DNA of 64,000 bases from Flavobacteriales bacterium (GCA_018609055.1 JABAYJ010000009.1:121761-185760), one strand, 5' to 3'; shown: positions 20,396 through 31,140, counted from the first letter of the stretch. Program-made: numbers and translations. The notes: generated from the sequence alone by a model not told the origin.

Positions 20396-20426
20396 AAAAG
20401 GAGTTTCGAAAGAAGCTCCTTTTTTA
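20396..20426 (+). terminator. Rho-independent terminator-like hairpin
   Basis: aaaaggagtttc-gaaa-gaagctccttttttatt. Confidence 0.75.
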
Positions 20427-20485
20427 TTTAAATCAGTTTCCCAATATTCCATTAATTACCGTATTTTTGTAAAAAATTTGAACAC

Positions 20486-21586
20486 ATGGCTTTAAAATGC
20501 GGAATAGTTGGGTTACCTAATGTAGGAAAATCGACACTTTTTAATTGTTTGTCTAATGCGAAAGCGCAATCGGCAAACTTTCCTTTTTGTACAATAGAAC
20601 CAAACTTAGGAACTATATCTGTACCAGATAATAGATTAACTGAGCTAGAAGGTCTTGTAAATCCAGAAAGAGTAATGCCAACTACTATTGAAATAGTTGA
20701 TATTGCTGGATTGGTAAAAGGAGCAAGTAAAGGAGAAGGATTAGGAAATAAATTCCTTGCAAACATCCGTGAGACTGATGCAATTATTCATGTATTAAGA
20801 TGTTTTGATGACGATAATATCGTACACGTAGATGGAAGTGTAGATCCAGTTCGTGACAAAGAAATCATTGATATTGAATTGCAATTGAAAGATTTAGAAG
20901 CAGTAGAAGGCAAAATAAAATCGCTTGGAAAAGCTGCAGCATCTGGAGATAAGTTAGCTGTTCGTCAACATGCTATTTTAACTCAATTGAAAGAAAAATT
21001 AGAAGCAGGTAAATCAGGAAGAGAAGTAGAAGTAGAGGCTGAAGATGATGTGAAATTCATGAAAGAATTGCAATTACTGACTACTAAGCCAGTATTGTAT
21101 TTGTGTAATGTAGATGAAGGTTCAGTGGCTGAAGGAAACAAATATGTAGAACAAGTAAAAGCTGCTGTATCTGCCGAAAATGCTGAGGTATTGTTTTTGG
21201 GTGCTCAAATTGAGGCCGATATCAATGAATTGGAATCTTTTGAAGATAGACAAGAGTTTTTAGGTGATATGGGACTGGAAGAGCCAGGAGTAAATAAACT
21301 AATTACTAGTGCATATAAATTACTTAATTTAAGTACTTATTTTACTGCAGGAGTAAAAGAAGTAAGAGCTTGGACAATTACTAAGGGAATGACTGCGCCT
21401 CAAGCTGCAGGAGTAATTCATACCGATTTCGAAAAAGGATTTATTAGAGCTGAAGTAATTAAATACAATGATTTTGTTTCTTTAGGTTCTGAAGCTAAAG
21501 TAAAAGAAGCAGGGAAAATGGGTGTTGAAGGAAAAGAATATGTTGTTGCTGATGGCGACATCATGCACTTTAGATTTAATGTTTAG
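20486..21586 (+). CDS. ychF: Redox-regulated ATPase YchF
   Basis: MALKCGIVGLPNVGKSTLFNCLSNA; FPFCTIEPNLG; DIAGLVKGASKGEGLGNKFLANIRE. Confidence 0.97.
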   Translation: MALKCGIVGLPNVGKSTLFNCLSNAKAQSANFPFCTIEPNLGTISVPDNRLTELEGLVNPERVMPTTIEIVDIAGLVKGASKGEGLGNKFLANIRETDAIIHVLRCFDDDNIVHVDGSVDPVRDKEIIDIELQLKDLEAVEGKIKSLGKAAASGDKLAVRQHAILTQLKEKLEAGKSGREVEVEAEDDVKFMKELQLLTTKPVLYLCNVDEGSVAEGNKYVEQVKAAVSAENAEVLFLGAQIEADINELESFEDRQEFLGDMGLEEPGVNKLITSAYKLLNLSTYFTAGVKEVRAWTITKGMTAPQAAGVIHTDFEKGFIRAEVIKYNDFVSLGSEAKVKEAGKMGVEGKEYVVADGDIMHFRFNV

Positions 21587-21644
21587 TATCTTTAAGTTAA
21601 GATTTTAGAGTTCACCAAAGTTTTAACTTAAAACTAATTGTCCA

Positions 21645-22889
21645 ATGAGTAAATATTCCCATTATCTATACGATTATTTTCTCGAAATGGGCTCTGGTCC
21701 AACTGTATCTAAATACCTAAATATGTTTTTGTTGCTATTGATAGTAGCAGCACTTACACTATTTGTAGATTATTTTATTAAAATTATTATTCGTAAAATT
21801 TCTAGTAGAATTGCTTCTGGAACGAAAACTAAATTTGATGATATTTTAATAAAGAACAAGCTTCCTACTAACGTAGCTCATGTTCCTGCAATACTTTTAT
21901 TTCATTATTACATTCCTTTTATTTTTACAGATTTCCCAATAGTGGAAAATTTATTGATAAAAGCGGTAGAAGTTATTGGCATTGTTTTAATTCTATACAT
22001 TGTCCGTAGTATTTTAAATTCGATTAAAGATTATTTAAAAACTAAACCACAATATAGAGACAAGCCAATTGATAGTTATATCCAGGTGTTTATGATATTT
22101 GCTTGGTTTGCTGGGTTTTTTCTCGCGTTTAGTGTTTTAACAGGAATTGAAATGTGGAAATTTTTCACAGCTTTGGGAACTGTTTCTGCTGTAATTATTT
22201 TGGTGTTTAGAGATACTATTCTTGGATTTGTTGCAAGTATTCAGGTTTCTATCAATGATATGGTTAGGATTGGCGATTGGATTACTTTTGAGAAATACGG
22301 AGCCGATGGAGATGTAGTAGAAATAAATTTAGCTACAGTAAAAGTGCAAAATTTTGATAATACGATTACCACAATTCCTACTTATGCACTTATTTCTGAT
22401 AGTTTTAAGAATTGGAGAGGAATGCTTGATTCACCTGGAAGACGAATTAAAAGAGCACTTTTTATCCGACAAGACACGATTAAATACCTAACGAATGAGG
22501 ATATTGATAAGCTAATGAAAATTGATTTCTTATCGAGTTACCTAACTAAAAAGAAAGTAGAATTAGAAGCTTACAATGAAAAAGAAGTTGAAAATAAAGA
22601 GCTTATTTTGAACGGAAGGCATCTTACCAATATTGGAGTTTTTAGAAAATATGTAGAGTTGTATTTGGCACAACATTCTGCTGTTCATAAAGAATTAATG
22701 CTCATGGCAAGGCAGCTTCAGCCAACATCTGAAGGTATTCCTATTGAGGTTTATGCCTTTAGTAAGGACAAAAAATGGGAGAACTACGAATTTATTCAAG
22801 CAGATATTTTTGATCATCTTTTAGCTTCCATTCAATATTTTGATTTAGAAATATTTGAATCTCCTAATAGTAAAAGTTTTAAGTCATAA
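21645..22889 (+). CDS. Mechanosensitive ion channel (MscS family)
   Basis: TM segments; LVFRDTILGFVASIQVSINDMVRIGDWITFEKYGADGDVVEINLATVKVQNFDNTITTIPTYALISDSFKNW. Confidence 0.93.
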   Translation: MSKYSHYLYDYFLEMGSGPTVSKYLNMFLLLLIVAALTLFVDYFIKIIIRKISSRIASGTKTKFDDILIKNKLPTNVAHVPAILLFHYYIPFIFTDFPIVENLLIKAVEVIGIVLILYIVRSILNSIKDYLKTKPQYRDKPIDSYIQVFMIFAWFAGFFLAFSVLTGIEMWKFFTALGTVSAVIILVFRDTILGFVASIQVSINDMVRIGDWITFEKYGADGDVVEINLATVKVQNFDNTITTIPTYALISDSFKNWRGMLDSPGRRIKRALFIRQDTIKYLTNEDIDKLMKIDFLSSYLTKKKVELEAYNEKEVENKELILNGRHLTNIGVFRKYVELYLAQHSAVHKELMLMARQLQPTSEGIPIEVYAFSKDKKWENYEFIQADIFDHLLASIQYFDLEIFESPNSKSFKS

Positions 22890-22927
22890 AAAAAGCCTCT
22901 CAAAGTTAATTTGAGAGGCTTTTTTTT
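22888..22927. terminator. Bidirectional terminator between convergent genes
   Basis: aaaaaaagcctctcaaa-gttaa-tttgagaggctttttttt. Confidence 0.85.
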
Positions 22928-22942
22928 ATTTAATTTATTGAT

Positions 22943-23443
22943 TTATTTCTTTCCAAAAAGTCCTCCTAGTTTACCAAGCATTCCACCGAGTCCGCCAGAT
23001 TTTTTGCTGTCTCCACCAATAAGTCCGCCAACCATATCGGCAATACCACCAGCTTTTCCTCCACCAATCATTCCCATCAAATCTCCAATATCAAAACTAC
23101 CTCCTAATTTGTCTCCAAATAGTGAAGTTACTTTTTCCATAATCATACTAGATATTCCTCCAGACTTATCTGAATCTACTCCTAATTTATCCGAAAAATT
23201 AGGTGAAAGTGAGCTAGTTAAATCCGATAGCATAGAGTTTCCTTCATCATCATTATCGTTAGAAGAAAACAAGTTCATAATTCTTGACATTCCACCACCT
23301 GAAGCAGCACCAGAAATTTTATCTGAAATCGTATCTTTTGTAATGTTTATTTCTTCGTCTTTTTGGCTTGAATCCAATCCAAATTTTTCCATCAAATCAC
23401 CTCCGATTTGATCCTTAACCATACTCATAATATTATCAATCAT
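22943..23443 (-). CDS. Glycine-rich DUF937-like small protein
   Basis: ORF 22943..23479; likely start at MIDNIMSMVKDQIGGDLMEKFGL; GGLGGMLGKLGGLFGKK C-terminus. Confidence 0.6.
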   Translation of the reverse strand: MIDNIMSMVKDQIGGDLMEKFGLDSSQKDEEINITKDTISDKISGAASGGGMSRIMNLFSSNDNDDEGNSMLSDLTSSLSPNFSDKLGVDSDKSGGISSMIMEKVTSLFGDKLGGSFDIGDLMGMIGGGKAGGIADMVGGLIGGDSKKSGGLGGMLGKLGGLFGKK

Positions 23444-23551
23444 AGCTTTGTTTTTTTGTTTTATAAAAAAAATCACCAAAAATGTATTAGCTTTAATGTG
23501 GTCGGATGCATTTTTTTGAAATAAATTAGAAATAAGAGAGTTATTATTGAT

Positions 23552-24265
23552 ATGAAAAAGAATCTTTTACTTTTGGTCTTAATTAGTGCTCTTGGACTCT
23601 CATTTTATTCTGTGGTAATTCCCAAAAGTGAGAAATCTAAAAAAGCAGTTACAAGTAGTTCACCAGGTTTAAAAAAGCAATTTAAAGATAAAGGATTGAA
23701 ATGGGGGAGTGAAGTCTATTTTAGATTGTTTAAAAAAGAAAAAGAATTTGAAGTTTGGGTTAAAAAAGGGGAGGAGTTCACTCTATTTACTACATATAAA
23801 ATTTGTTATTTTTCAGGTGGATTAGGAACCAAAACTAAGCAAGGAGACAGAAAAAGTCCTGAAGGATTTTATTATATAAAACCTTCTCAACTTAATCCGT
23901 ACAGCAGCTATCACTTAGCTTTTAATATTGGTTATCCAAATGCTTATGAAAGAAATAAAGGTTACACAGGTTCTGATTTAATGGTTCATGGAGAATGCGT
24001 TTCAATTGGCTGTTACGCTATGGGTAATAGTAATATCGAAAAAATATATACTCTGTTGGAAACTGCATTAGAAAACAATCAACCCCTTGTTCGAGTTCAT
24101 ATATTCCCTTTTAAATTTACAGATGAATTAATGGCTCATCCAAAAGTTAAAGGGTTAAAATCTTATTCTTTTTGGACTAACCTAAAAGAGGGATATGATT
24201 TTTTCCAAAAAAATCATATCCCTCCAAATGTAGAAGTTAGAAACGGTAAATACGTTTTTAATTAA
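23552..24265 (+). CDS. L,D-transpeptidase (YkuD-like) family protein
   Basis: GTKTKQGDRKSPEGFYYI; LMVHGECVSIGCYAMGN with catalytic HG...SIGC. Confidence 0.9.
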   Translation: MKKNLLLLVLISALGLSFYSVVIPKSEKSKKAVTSSSPGLKKQFKDKGLKWGSEVYFRLFKKEKEFEVWVKKGEEFTLFTTYKICYFSGGLGTKTKQGDRKSPEGFYYIKPSQLNPYSSYHLAFNIGYPNAYERNKGYTGSDLMVHGECVSIGCYAMGNSNIEKIYTLLETALENNQPLVRVHIFPFKFTDELMAHPKVKGLKSYSFWTNLKEGYDFFQKNHIPPNVEVRNGKYVFN

Positions 24266-24813
24266 AATTTGTAGAACAAAGCTCCTTCTCCAGTTAATGT
24301 AATTCTTTCGAAGTTGTTATAACCTGCATATCCTGCCATTAAATTAAAGGCTACACTTTCAGATAAGAAAAATTCAAATCCAATTCCCACTCCATTATTA
24401 AAACCGCTTGTAGTTGATTTTCCTGTTTCAATCGAAACTTGGTTTACAGGATCCCACCCATAATTAGTTTGAGATTGAGAGATAAAATGATTTCCTTGGT
24501 ATAATAAAAAGTTTAATTTTTCTCCCTCTCTTAATCTGTAAATAAATGTCAATCCTGCACTTATTAAGCTTGATGATTGATCTTTATATGGGAAGAAAGC
24601 TAATTGAAAACTTAATTGATTAGGCATATATTGATATGATAGACCAAATCCAGTAGTTGCTCCAGCTGCTATACCAAGTGCATGCTTAGAGTCTTTTTTG
24701 TGAACAAAAGATCTAGACCTACTTCTCTGTGTATTATCATCAACTTGTGTGTAAGCAGAGAAATTAAGTGAGGCTATTATTAGTGTTATGCAAATTGTTT
24801 TTAAAGTTTTCAT
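24262..24813 (-). CDS. Outer membrane beta-barrel-like protein
   Basis: Signal peptide, alternating aromatic/hydrophobic strands, terminal ...GEGALFYKF. Confidence 0.5.
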   Translation of the reverse strand: MKTLKTICITLIIASLNFSAYTQVDDNTQRSRSRSFVHKKDSKHALGIAAGATTGFGLSYQYMPNQLSFQLAFFPYKDQSSSLISAGLTFIYRLREGEKLNFLLYQGNHFISQSQTNYGWDPVNQVSIETGKSTTSGFNNGVGIGFEFFLSESVAFNLMAGYAGYNNFERITLTGEGALFYKF

Positions 24814-24958
24814 AGTGTTTGTTTTTTTGTAAAACTAAGCAATGAAGTTTAGTTGATGTAGTTAATATTAGCTAAATACTGACCTGATTTTTTATTTATA
24901 TTTACTTAATCTGTTATTTTGTATTATCTAGTGATAATTTTTACTGACATTAATAATG

Positions 24959-27388
24959 TTACATTTCAGAATATTTACTTGGGTTAGCTTCGTTCATTAT
25001 ATCATAAACTGCTTCAAATATCGATTCTGCATTAGGCTTAGAGAAATAATCTCCATCACTTCCGTAAGCAGGTCTGTGTGCTTTAGAGGCTAAGGTAATT
25101 GGCTTAGAGTCTAAATATTGATATGCTTCTTGCTCTACCATTACTTTATCAAGCATGAAAGCAGTTGCTCCTCCTGGCACATCTTCATCTACAAAAATCA
25201 CTCTATTTGTTTTCTTTATAGATTCCACAATCTTGTGGTTAATATCAAATGGTAATAATGTTTGTACATCTACTAATTCTACTGAAATATCTACTTCTGC
25301 TAATTGCTTAGCAACTTCGGTACATATATTAAATGTAGAACCATATGATACCAAAGTAATGTCAGTTCCTTCTCTAGTAACTTCAGGGATTCCTAATGGA
25401 GACCTAAATTCACCTAGGTTGGTTGGCATGTTTTCTTTACTTCTGTAACCATTCAAGCATTCGATAACCAATGCCGGGTCATCACTTTCTAATAAAGTGT
25501 TGTAGAATCCTGCAGCTACTGTCATGTTTCTTGGTACACACACGTGCATTCCTCTAAGTGAGTTAATTATCATTCCCATTGGCGAACCTGAGTGCCACAC
25601 ACCTTCCAATCTATGTCCTCTTGTTCTTACAATTAAAGGAGCTTTTTGTGTTCCTTTTGTTCGGTAATGAAGTGTTGCCAAATCATCACTCAAAATTTGA
25701 ATTCCGTATAGTAAATAATCCAAGTATTGAATTTCGGCAATTGGTCGCAATCCTCTCATTGCCATTCCAATTCCTTGGCCAATAATAGTTGCTTCTCTAA
25801 TTCCAGTATCAGTCACACGGCTCTCACCAAACTTATCCTGCATACCTTCCATACTTTGATTTACTCCTCCAATTTTTCCAACATCTTCACCAAAAGTAAA
25901 TATCAATGGATTTTGCTCAAATTGTTTGTCAAAGTTATCTCTCAATATTAATCTTCCATCTTGAGGATTTTCTCCATCATAAGTTGGAGCAACAGGCTCA
26001 ATATTTAAAGCGCTTTTTTCGTTAGATGGTAATAAATAAGAGTTGTATCTGTCTTTGTTTTCTTTTGCACTTTTTGTAAGCCAAGCTTTCAATTCCTCTT
26101 TGTGATTACAATCTTCACCAATCGTTAATCGGATTGTTTTCTTTGCAGCAGAGATAATTTCTTTTCTTCCTGGTTCTGCAATTGCAGAAAGGTCGTTTGC
26201 TAATTTCTCGATAAACGATTTGTTTTTGCTGTTTTTGGCAATTTCCGAAATCAAACCAAGAACAGTTTTTTGTTCCTCAGTGTATGGTGTCAAGAAATTA
26301 CTCCAAGCTTCTTTTTTTGCATCACGTGCAATTTTCTTCGCTTCTTTATCAATAGCATCAAGGTCTTCTTCGCTTGCAATCTCTTGCTTATATTCTTTTT
26401 TATAATCCAATATCCATTTACGGAATTGGCTGATATTGTCATATTCAATCTCCCAATCCAATCTTTCTTTGGATTTGTATCTTTCGTGAGAACCAGAAGT
26501 TGAGTGACCTTGCGGTTGTGTAACTTCTTCTACATGAACCAATACCGGAGTATGATTTTTTCTTGCGTAGGCTACAGCTTCTTGGTAAGTTCGGCATAAT
26601 CCTGGGTAATCCCAACCTTTCACTTTCATTATTTTAAATCCAGCTTTCTCTTCTGTTTCTTCAAATCCAGCTAATAATTCAGAGATATTTTCTTTAGTTG
26701 TCTGGTATCTTTTTGGAACCGAAATACCATGTCCATCATCCCATACATTCATAACCATTGGTACTTGAAGTACACCTGCAGCATTCATTGTTTCAAAAAA
26801 CAATCCTTCGCTTGTACTGGCATCTCCAATTGTTCCAAAAGCAACTTCATTTCCTTTGATAGAAAAATCGGTAAACTCAGATAAATTATCGTTTTCACGG
26901 AATTTTTTTGATGCTAATGCTAATCCTAATAATCTTGGCATTTGCCCAGCTGTTGGCGAAATATCTGCCGAAGAATTTTTTTGTTCAGTCAGTTTTTTCC
27001 AACTTCCATCAGAGTTAAGAGTCTGAGTAGAAAAATGTCCTCCCATTTGTCTTCCTGCCGAAAACGGTTCGTTTTCTTGGTTTGTATCTGCATACAAACC
27101 AGCAAAGAAGTTAGTTGGAGTCATTTGTCCAATTGCCATCATAAGCGTTTGATCACGGTAGTAACCAGAACGGAAATCTCCGTTTTGAAACTGTTTAGCT
27201 AACGCAATTTGTGGTAATTCTTTTCCATCACCAAAAATTCCAAACTTTGCTTTACCAGTCAAAACTTCCCTTCTTCCCAATAAAGATAATTCTCTGCTTA
27301 TTCGTGCAAGTCTATAATCCTCAATTACTTCGTTCTTAAAATCTTCAAAAGATAACTCTGTCTTTGTCTTCGCTTCTGCTGTTGCCAT
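24959..27388 (-). CDS. Fused alpha/beta E1 component of 2-oxoacid dehydrogenase (branched-chain type)
   Basis: ThDP-binding GDASTSEGLFFETMNAAGVLQVPMVMNVWDDGHGISV; beta half FTFGEDVGKIGGVNQSMEGMQDKFGESRVTDTGIREATIIGQGIGMAM. Confidence 0.93.
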   Translation of the reverse strand: MATAEAKTKTELSFEDFKNEVIEDYRLARISRELSLLGRREVLTGKAKFGIFGDGKELPQIALAKQFQNGDFRSGYYRDQTLMMAIGQMTPTNFFAGLYADTNQENEPFSAGRQMGGHFSTQTLNSDGSWKKLTEQKNSSADISPTAGQMPRLLGLALASKKFRENDNLSEFTDFSIKGNEVAFGTIGDASTSEGLFFETMNAAGVLQVPMVMNVWDDGHGISVPKRYQTTKENISELLAGFEETEEKAGFKIMKVKGWDYPGLCRTYQEAVAYARKNHTPVLVHVEEVTQPQGHSTSGSHERYKSKERLDWEIEYDNISQFRKWILDYKKEYKQEIASEEDLDAIDKEAKKIARDAKKEAWSNFLTPYTEEQKTVLGLISEIAKNSKNKSFIEKLANDLSAIAEPGRKEIISAAKKTIRLTIGEDCNHKEELKAWLTKSAKENKDRYNSYLLPSNEKSALNIEPVAPTYDGENPQDGRLILRDNFDKQFEQNPLIFTFGEDVGKIGGVNQSMEGMQDKFGESRVTDTGIREATIIGQGIGMAMRGLRPIAEIQYLDYLLYGIQILSDDLATLHYRTKGTQKAPLIVRTRGHRLEGVWHSGSPMGMIINSLRGMHVCVPRNMTVAAGFYNTLLESDDPALVIECLNGYRSKENMPTNLGEFRSPLGIPEVTREGTDITLVSYGSTFNICTEVAKQLAEVDISVELVDVQTLLPFDINHKIVESIKKTNRVIFVDEDVPGGATAFMLDKVMVEQEAYQYLDSKPITLASKAHRPAYGSDGDYFSKPNAESIFEAVYDIMNEANPSKYSEM

Positions 27389-27533
27389 TCGCTCTTTTTC
27401 TTATGATTTAGCCCAATTTTGGACGAAAACAAATGTAGTGAAAAATGAAATATTAGGCAAGGGTTAAAACAATCAAGAGCAACTTCGGTTTATCAATTAA
27501 TTTTCAGTGTTTTAATGATTGTTAGGAATAGGT

Positions 27534-28649
27534 TTATTGAGCTAGATTAGCCAATTCTTTTCCAATATTATTCCCAATTGCAACTCCCATTCCACCTAAT
27601 CTTACTCCACAATGAATATTGTTAGATATTGATTTTATTATTGGAGTTTTCTGGTTTCCAACTCCCATAATTCCACTCCATCTTTGGTCAATTTCAAAAT
27701 CTGTTTCAGGTAAAATGGTTTCTTTAAGAATCTCTTCAAGCTTGTTTTGAATGAGTTTTGTTTGTCCAAATTGAGAAGTTTCTTCTGTTTCAAAATCTAG
27801 GTTTCTTCCACCACCAAATAGAATTCTGTCATCAATGTTTCTAAAATAATAGTAGCCTTTATCTAAATGAAAAGTTCCTTTTATTTTAAGATTAGGGATT
27901 GGTTTTGTTATCAATACTTGTGCCCTGGCAGGTTTTACTTGTTCTATTCCTAATTCAGAGGAAAAGCCATTGGTAGCAATAAATAGTTGATTGGTTTTGA
28001 AATTAACTTTGTCGGTTTTCACTTCTACTTTTTCATTTAAGGATTCAAAACTTAAAACAGAAGTGGAGTTAATAATTTTGATGTTGTTTTTATAAGCCAA
28101 TTTAAGTAGACTCTCCATCATTTTTCCCGTGTTCAATTGGCCTTCAAATGAATTGAAAATTACATTTTCTTGAATATTTTTGAATCCAAAGGGATTTTGA
28201 TTTACTGAATAAACCGAATCATTAAATATGGGATTTAGTAATCTATTTACTTCAGAAATTTTACTCAAACACTCTTCATATAAACTTGTATCCTGCTCAG
28301 AAAACAACTCGTACCCTCCCCAAGGTTTGTATTCAAGTTTTTCATCTCCTACTAATTTACGTAGTCCATTAATCCCGTTAACTCTTTGTTTTATTAGGTT
28401 AATTACTTCTTCTTCTGAGCTGTTAGTTAAATCATCTAATATTTCGGATATACTACCAAAACAGGCGAATCCAGCATTTTTCGTGCTTGCTCCTTGTGGT
28501 AATATTCCTTTTTCAATAATAAGAATATTTGCATTAGGATAGTTTTTTCTTAATTGTAAAGCACAGCTTAATCCAACAATTCCACTACCAACAACTGTAA
28601 AGTCGATATCCGAAAACCATGATTTATATTCCCAATAACTTAATTCCAT
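27534..28649 (-). CDS. FAD-dependent oxidoreductase (DAO family)
   Basis: DFTVVGSGIVGLSCALQLRKNYPNANILIIEKG dinucleotide-binding motif; GGRNLDFETEET; WSGIMGVG. Confidence 0.9.
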   Translation of the reverse strand: MELSYWEYKSWFSDIDFTVVGSGIVGLSCALQLRKNYPNANILIIEKGILPQGASTKNAGFACFGSISEILDDLTNSSEEEVINLIKQRVNGINGLRKLVGDEKLEYKPWGGYELFSEQDTSLYEECLSKISEVNRLLNPIFNDSVYSVNQNPFGFKNIQENVIFNSFEGQLNTGKMMESLLKLAYKNNIKIINSTSVLSFESLNEKVEVKTDKVNFKTNQLFIATNGFSSELGIEQVKPARAQVLITKPIPNLKIKGTFHLDKGYYYFRNIDDRILFGGGRNLDFETEETSQFGQTKLIQNKLEEILKETILPETDFEIDQRWSGIMGVGNQKTPIIKSISNNIHCGVRLGGMGVAIGNNIGKELANLAQ

Positions 28650-28709
28650 AAAAGAAGTTTATTCAATAAAGCTACTCAATTATGGAGCAATTTTCTGTAC
28701 TTTTATGGT

Positions 28710-29840
28710 ATGAATTTTATCACAACAAAACTCGGAATTTTAGGAGGTGGCCAGTTAGGTCGTATGTTTATTCAATCGGCTATGAGTTATGGAACTCCAA
28801 TTCATATTTTAGATCCTAATCCCAATTGCCCTTCGGCAAATTTGTGTGATTCATTTATCGAAGGAAGTTTTAATGACTATGATGCAGTCTATAATTTCGG
28901 TAAGAATATGGATGTATTAACTATAGAGATTGAAAATGTAAATACAGAAGCCCTTGCTCAATTAGAAAAGGAAGGTGTAAAAGTATTTCCTCAATCTCAC
29001 ATTATAGAGTTGATAAAAGACAAAGGAATTCAGAAACAATTTTATAGAGATAACAATATTCCTACAGCTGATTTTGAGTTGTGTAATTCATTGGAAGAAG
29101 TAAAACAAAAAGCTACTTTTCCTATTGTACAGAAAATGAGAAAAGGAGGTTATGATGGAAAAGGGGTGCAGATTCTAAAATCTGAATCGGATTTAGAAAA
29201 AGGGTTTGAAGTACCATCTTTATTGGAAAGAATGATTGATTTTGATAAAGAAATATCTGTAATTGTTGCTAGAAATGAGAATGGAGAGATTCGTTCTTAC
29301 CCAACTTGTGAGCAGGAATTTAATCCAGAAGCTAACCTAGTTGAGTTTTTATTTTCGCCTGCAAAAATAAGCTCAGAAACTGAAAAAAAAGCTCAAGAAA
29401 TTGCCCAAACCATTATCAAGAAATTAGAAATGGTCGGATTACTTGCTGTTGAGTTTTTTGTATTGAAAGACGGTTCGGTTATAGTAAACGAAATGGCTCC
29501 AAGAACACACAATAGTGGACATCATACTATTGAATGTAACCACACATCTCAGTTTGAACAGCATTATCGTTCGGTTATGAATTTCCCATTAGGAAGTACT
29601 GAAATTGTTCAGCCAGGAGTTATGATTAATTTATTGGGAGATAAGAATCATACTGGAACTCCTGTCTATAAAGGGATAAATGATGTGATGAAACAAGAAG
29701 GTGTTTACGTTCATTTATATGGAAAAACTGAAACCAAACCTTTTCGTAAAATGGGACACATAACGGTTGTGAATCCAGAGTTGGATAAGGCAATTAAGAA
29801 TGCTAGAGAAGTGGCAAAAGAAGTGAAAATAGTAAGCTAA
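28710..29840 (+). CDS. purK: 5-(carboxyamino)imidazole ribonucleotide synthase
   Basis: LGILGGGQLGRMFIQSAMSYGTPIHILDPNPNCPS; KMRKGGYDGKGVQ; NEMAPRTHNSGHHTIE. Confidence 0.96.
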   Translation: MNFITTKLGILGGGQLGRMFIQSAMSYGTPIHILDPNPNCPSANLCDSFIEGSFNDYDAVYNFGKNMDVLTIEIENVNTEALAQLEKEGVKVFPQSHIIELIKDKGIQKQFYRDNNIPTADFELCNSLEEVKQKATFPIVQKMRKGGYDGKGVQILKSESDLEKGFEVPSLLERMIDFDKEISVIVARNENGEIRSYPTCEQEFNPEANLVEFLFSPAKISSETEKKAQEIAQTIIKKLEMVGLLAVEFFVLKDGSVIVNEMAPRTHNSGHHTIECNHTSQFEQHYRSVMNFPLGSTEIVQPGVMINLLGDKNHTGTPVYKGINDVMKQEGVYVHLYGKTETKPFRKMGHITVVNPELDKAIKNAREVAKEVKIVS

Positions 29841-29947
29841 TATTTTTAAAGTCCTGCTTCTAAATTTATTAAGTCATTTTTTTTATTGTGTTTTAAGTAT
29901 AATTAACAAAAATTATGTTAATTTTACGTTAAAATAAAATTAAAATT

Positions 29948-31123
29948 ATGAGACTAACATTTTCTTTATTAATTATCATTATTGGATTTGGTTGTTCTAA
30001 TTCATTTTCTCAAGTTACTGTTGATTCAACTGAATCTGAAGCCGCTTCTGTTGAGAATAAATATTATCTCATAATTAAAAATGATGGGAGCGAATATTAT
30101 GGGTATGTGTTGAAGGATGATGGGAGAGAAGTACTGATAGATACTAAAAGTATTGGTAAAGTATTTATCAAGAAATCTGACATAAAAGAGATGAGAGTTG
30201 TTGATCCACCTTCAGCTACCAATGGTGATAAAGCAGGACTAAGGAATGGTGATGATTTAAGGGATGCTGGACCATTTACCACAAGGTATTATTTCACAAC
30301 TAATGCCTTGCCTATAAAGAAAAAGGAAAATTATGCTTTGATCCATCTTTACGGTCCAGAGGTTCATTTTGCTTTAACTGATAATTTATCGCTTGGTGTT
30401 ATGGCTACTTGGATTGCAAGTCCAATTGCTTTAGCAGCAAAATACTCTTTTAATAATTCAAATACTGAATCGGATATTAATTTTGCAGTTGGAGCTATAG
30501 TGGGTTCAGGAGGTTATTTGGCTCCTCAAGCTTTTGGAGGATTGTATTTTGGTACTGTTACTAAAGGTAACAGAAGTTCAAATATTAGTCTATCTGCAGG
30601 ATTTACACACATGAATTTAGGATCAGATTTTAGTAACTATTCTGGTTACAAGTATCAATTTCAAAGAGAAGATCCTTCTCAAAAATACTATGTTTCTCCT
30701 TCATACAATTCTTCCAATAAGGAATATGAATATTTAGATTATCGTTCAAATATCAACTCAGTGGTGCTTGGTATTTCAGGTATAAAATCTGTTGGTAATA
30801 AGGTAAGTTTTATTTTCGATTCCATGATTTTCTTTTCAAACAGAAAAAAGTTAGTTTATAATAAAGAGACTTATCTTTCTTTTGATGATAATAGTGGTCC
30901 AACAACTATTACCAATAATTTATTGGTACAAGAGGGTAGCTTTATAAATGATGGTATTAAACCAACGATTATTTTTATGCCGGGTATGAGATTTAGTACC
31001 AAGTATGGAAGTGCCTTTCAGGTAGTTTTATCTGGTATAATTTTCGAAAGAAGTAGTTATAATAATTCTCGTGAGTTTATTGGGATTCCAATCCCAACGG
31101 TATCTTGGTTAAAGGCTTTTTAA
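29948..31123 (+). CDS. Hypothetical secreted/outer-membrane protein
   Basis: Signal peptide FSLLIIIIGFGCSNSFS; N-terminal YYLIIKNDGSEYYGYVLKDDGREVLIDT module; beta-rich remainder. Confidence 0.6.
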   Translation: MRLTFSLLIIIIGFGCSNSFSQVTVDSTESEAASVENKYYLIIKNDGSEYYGYVLKDDGREVLIDTKSIGKVFIKKSDIKEMRVVDPPSATNGDKAGLRNGDDLRDAGPFTTRYYFTTNALPIKKKENYALIHLYGPEVHFALTDNLSLGVMATWIASPIALAAKYSFNNSNTESDINFAVGAIVGSGGYLAPQAFGGLYFGTVTKGNRSSNISLSAGFTHMNLGSDFSNYSGYKYQFQREDPSQKYYVSPSYNSSNKEYEYLDYRSNINSVVLGISGIKSVGNKVSFIFDSMIFFSNRKKLVYNKETYLSFDDNSGPTTITNNLLVQEGSFINDGIKPTIIFMPGMRFSTKYGSAFQVVLSGIIFERSSYNNSREFIGIPIPTVSWLKAF

Positions 31124-31140
31124 TAAAAAAGTAATATTTT

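Noticed and set aside
22911-23411. 166-aa plus-strand ORF rich in Pro/Ser
   Set aside because: Antisense shadow of the glycine-rich DUF937-like gene on the minus strand; the Pro/Ser runs are reverse-complemented Gly codons.
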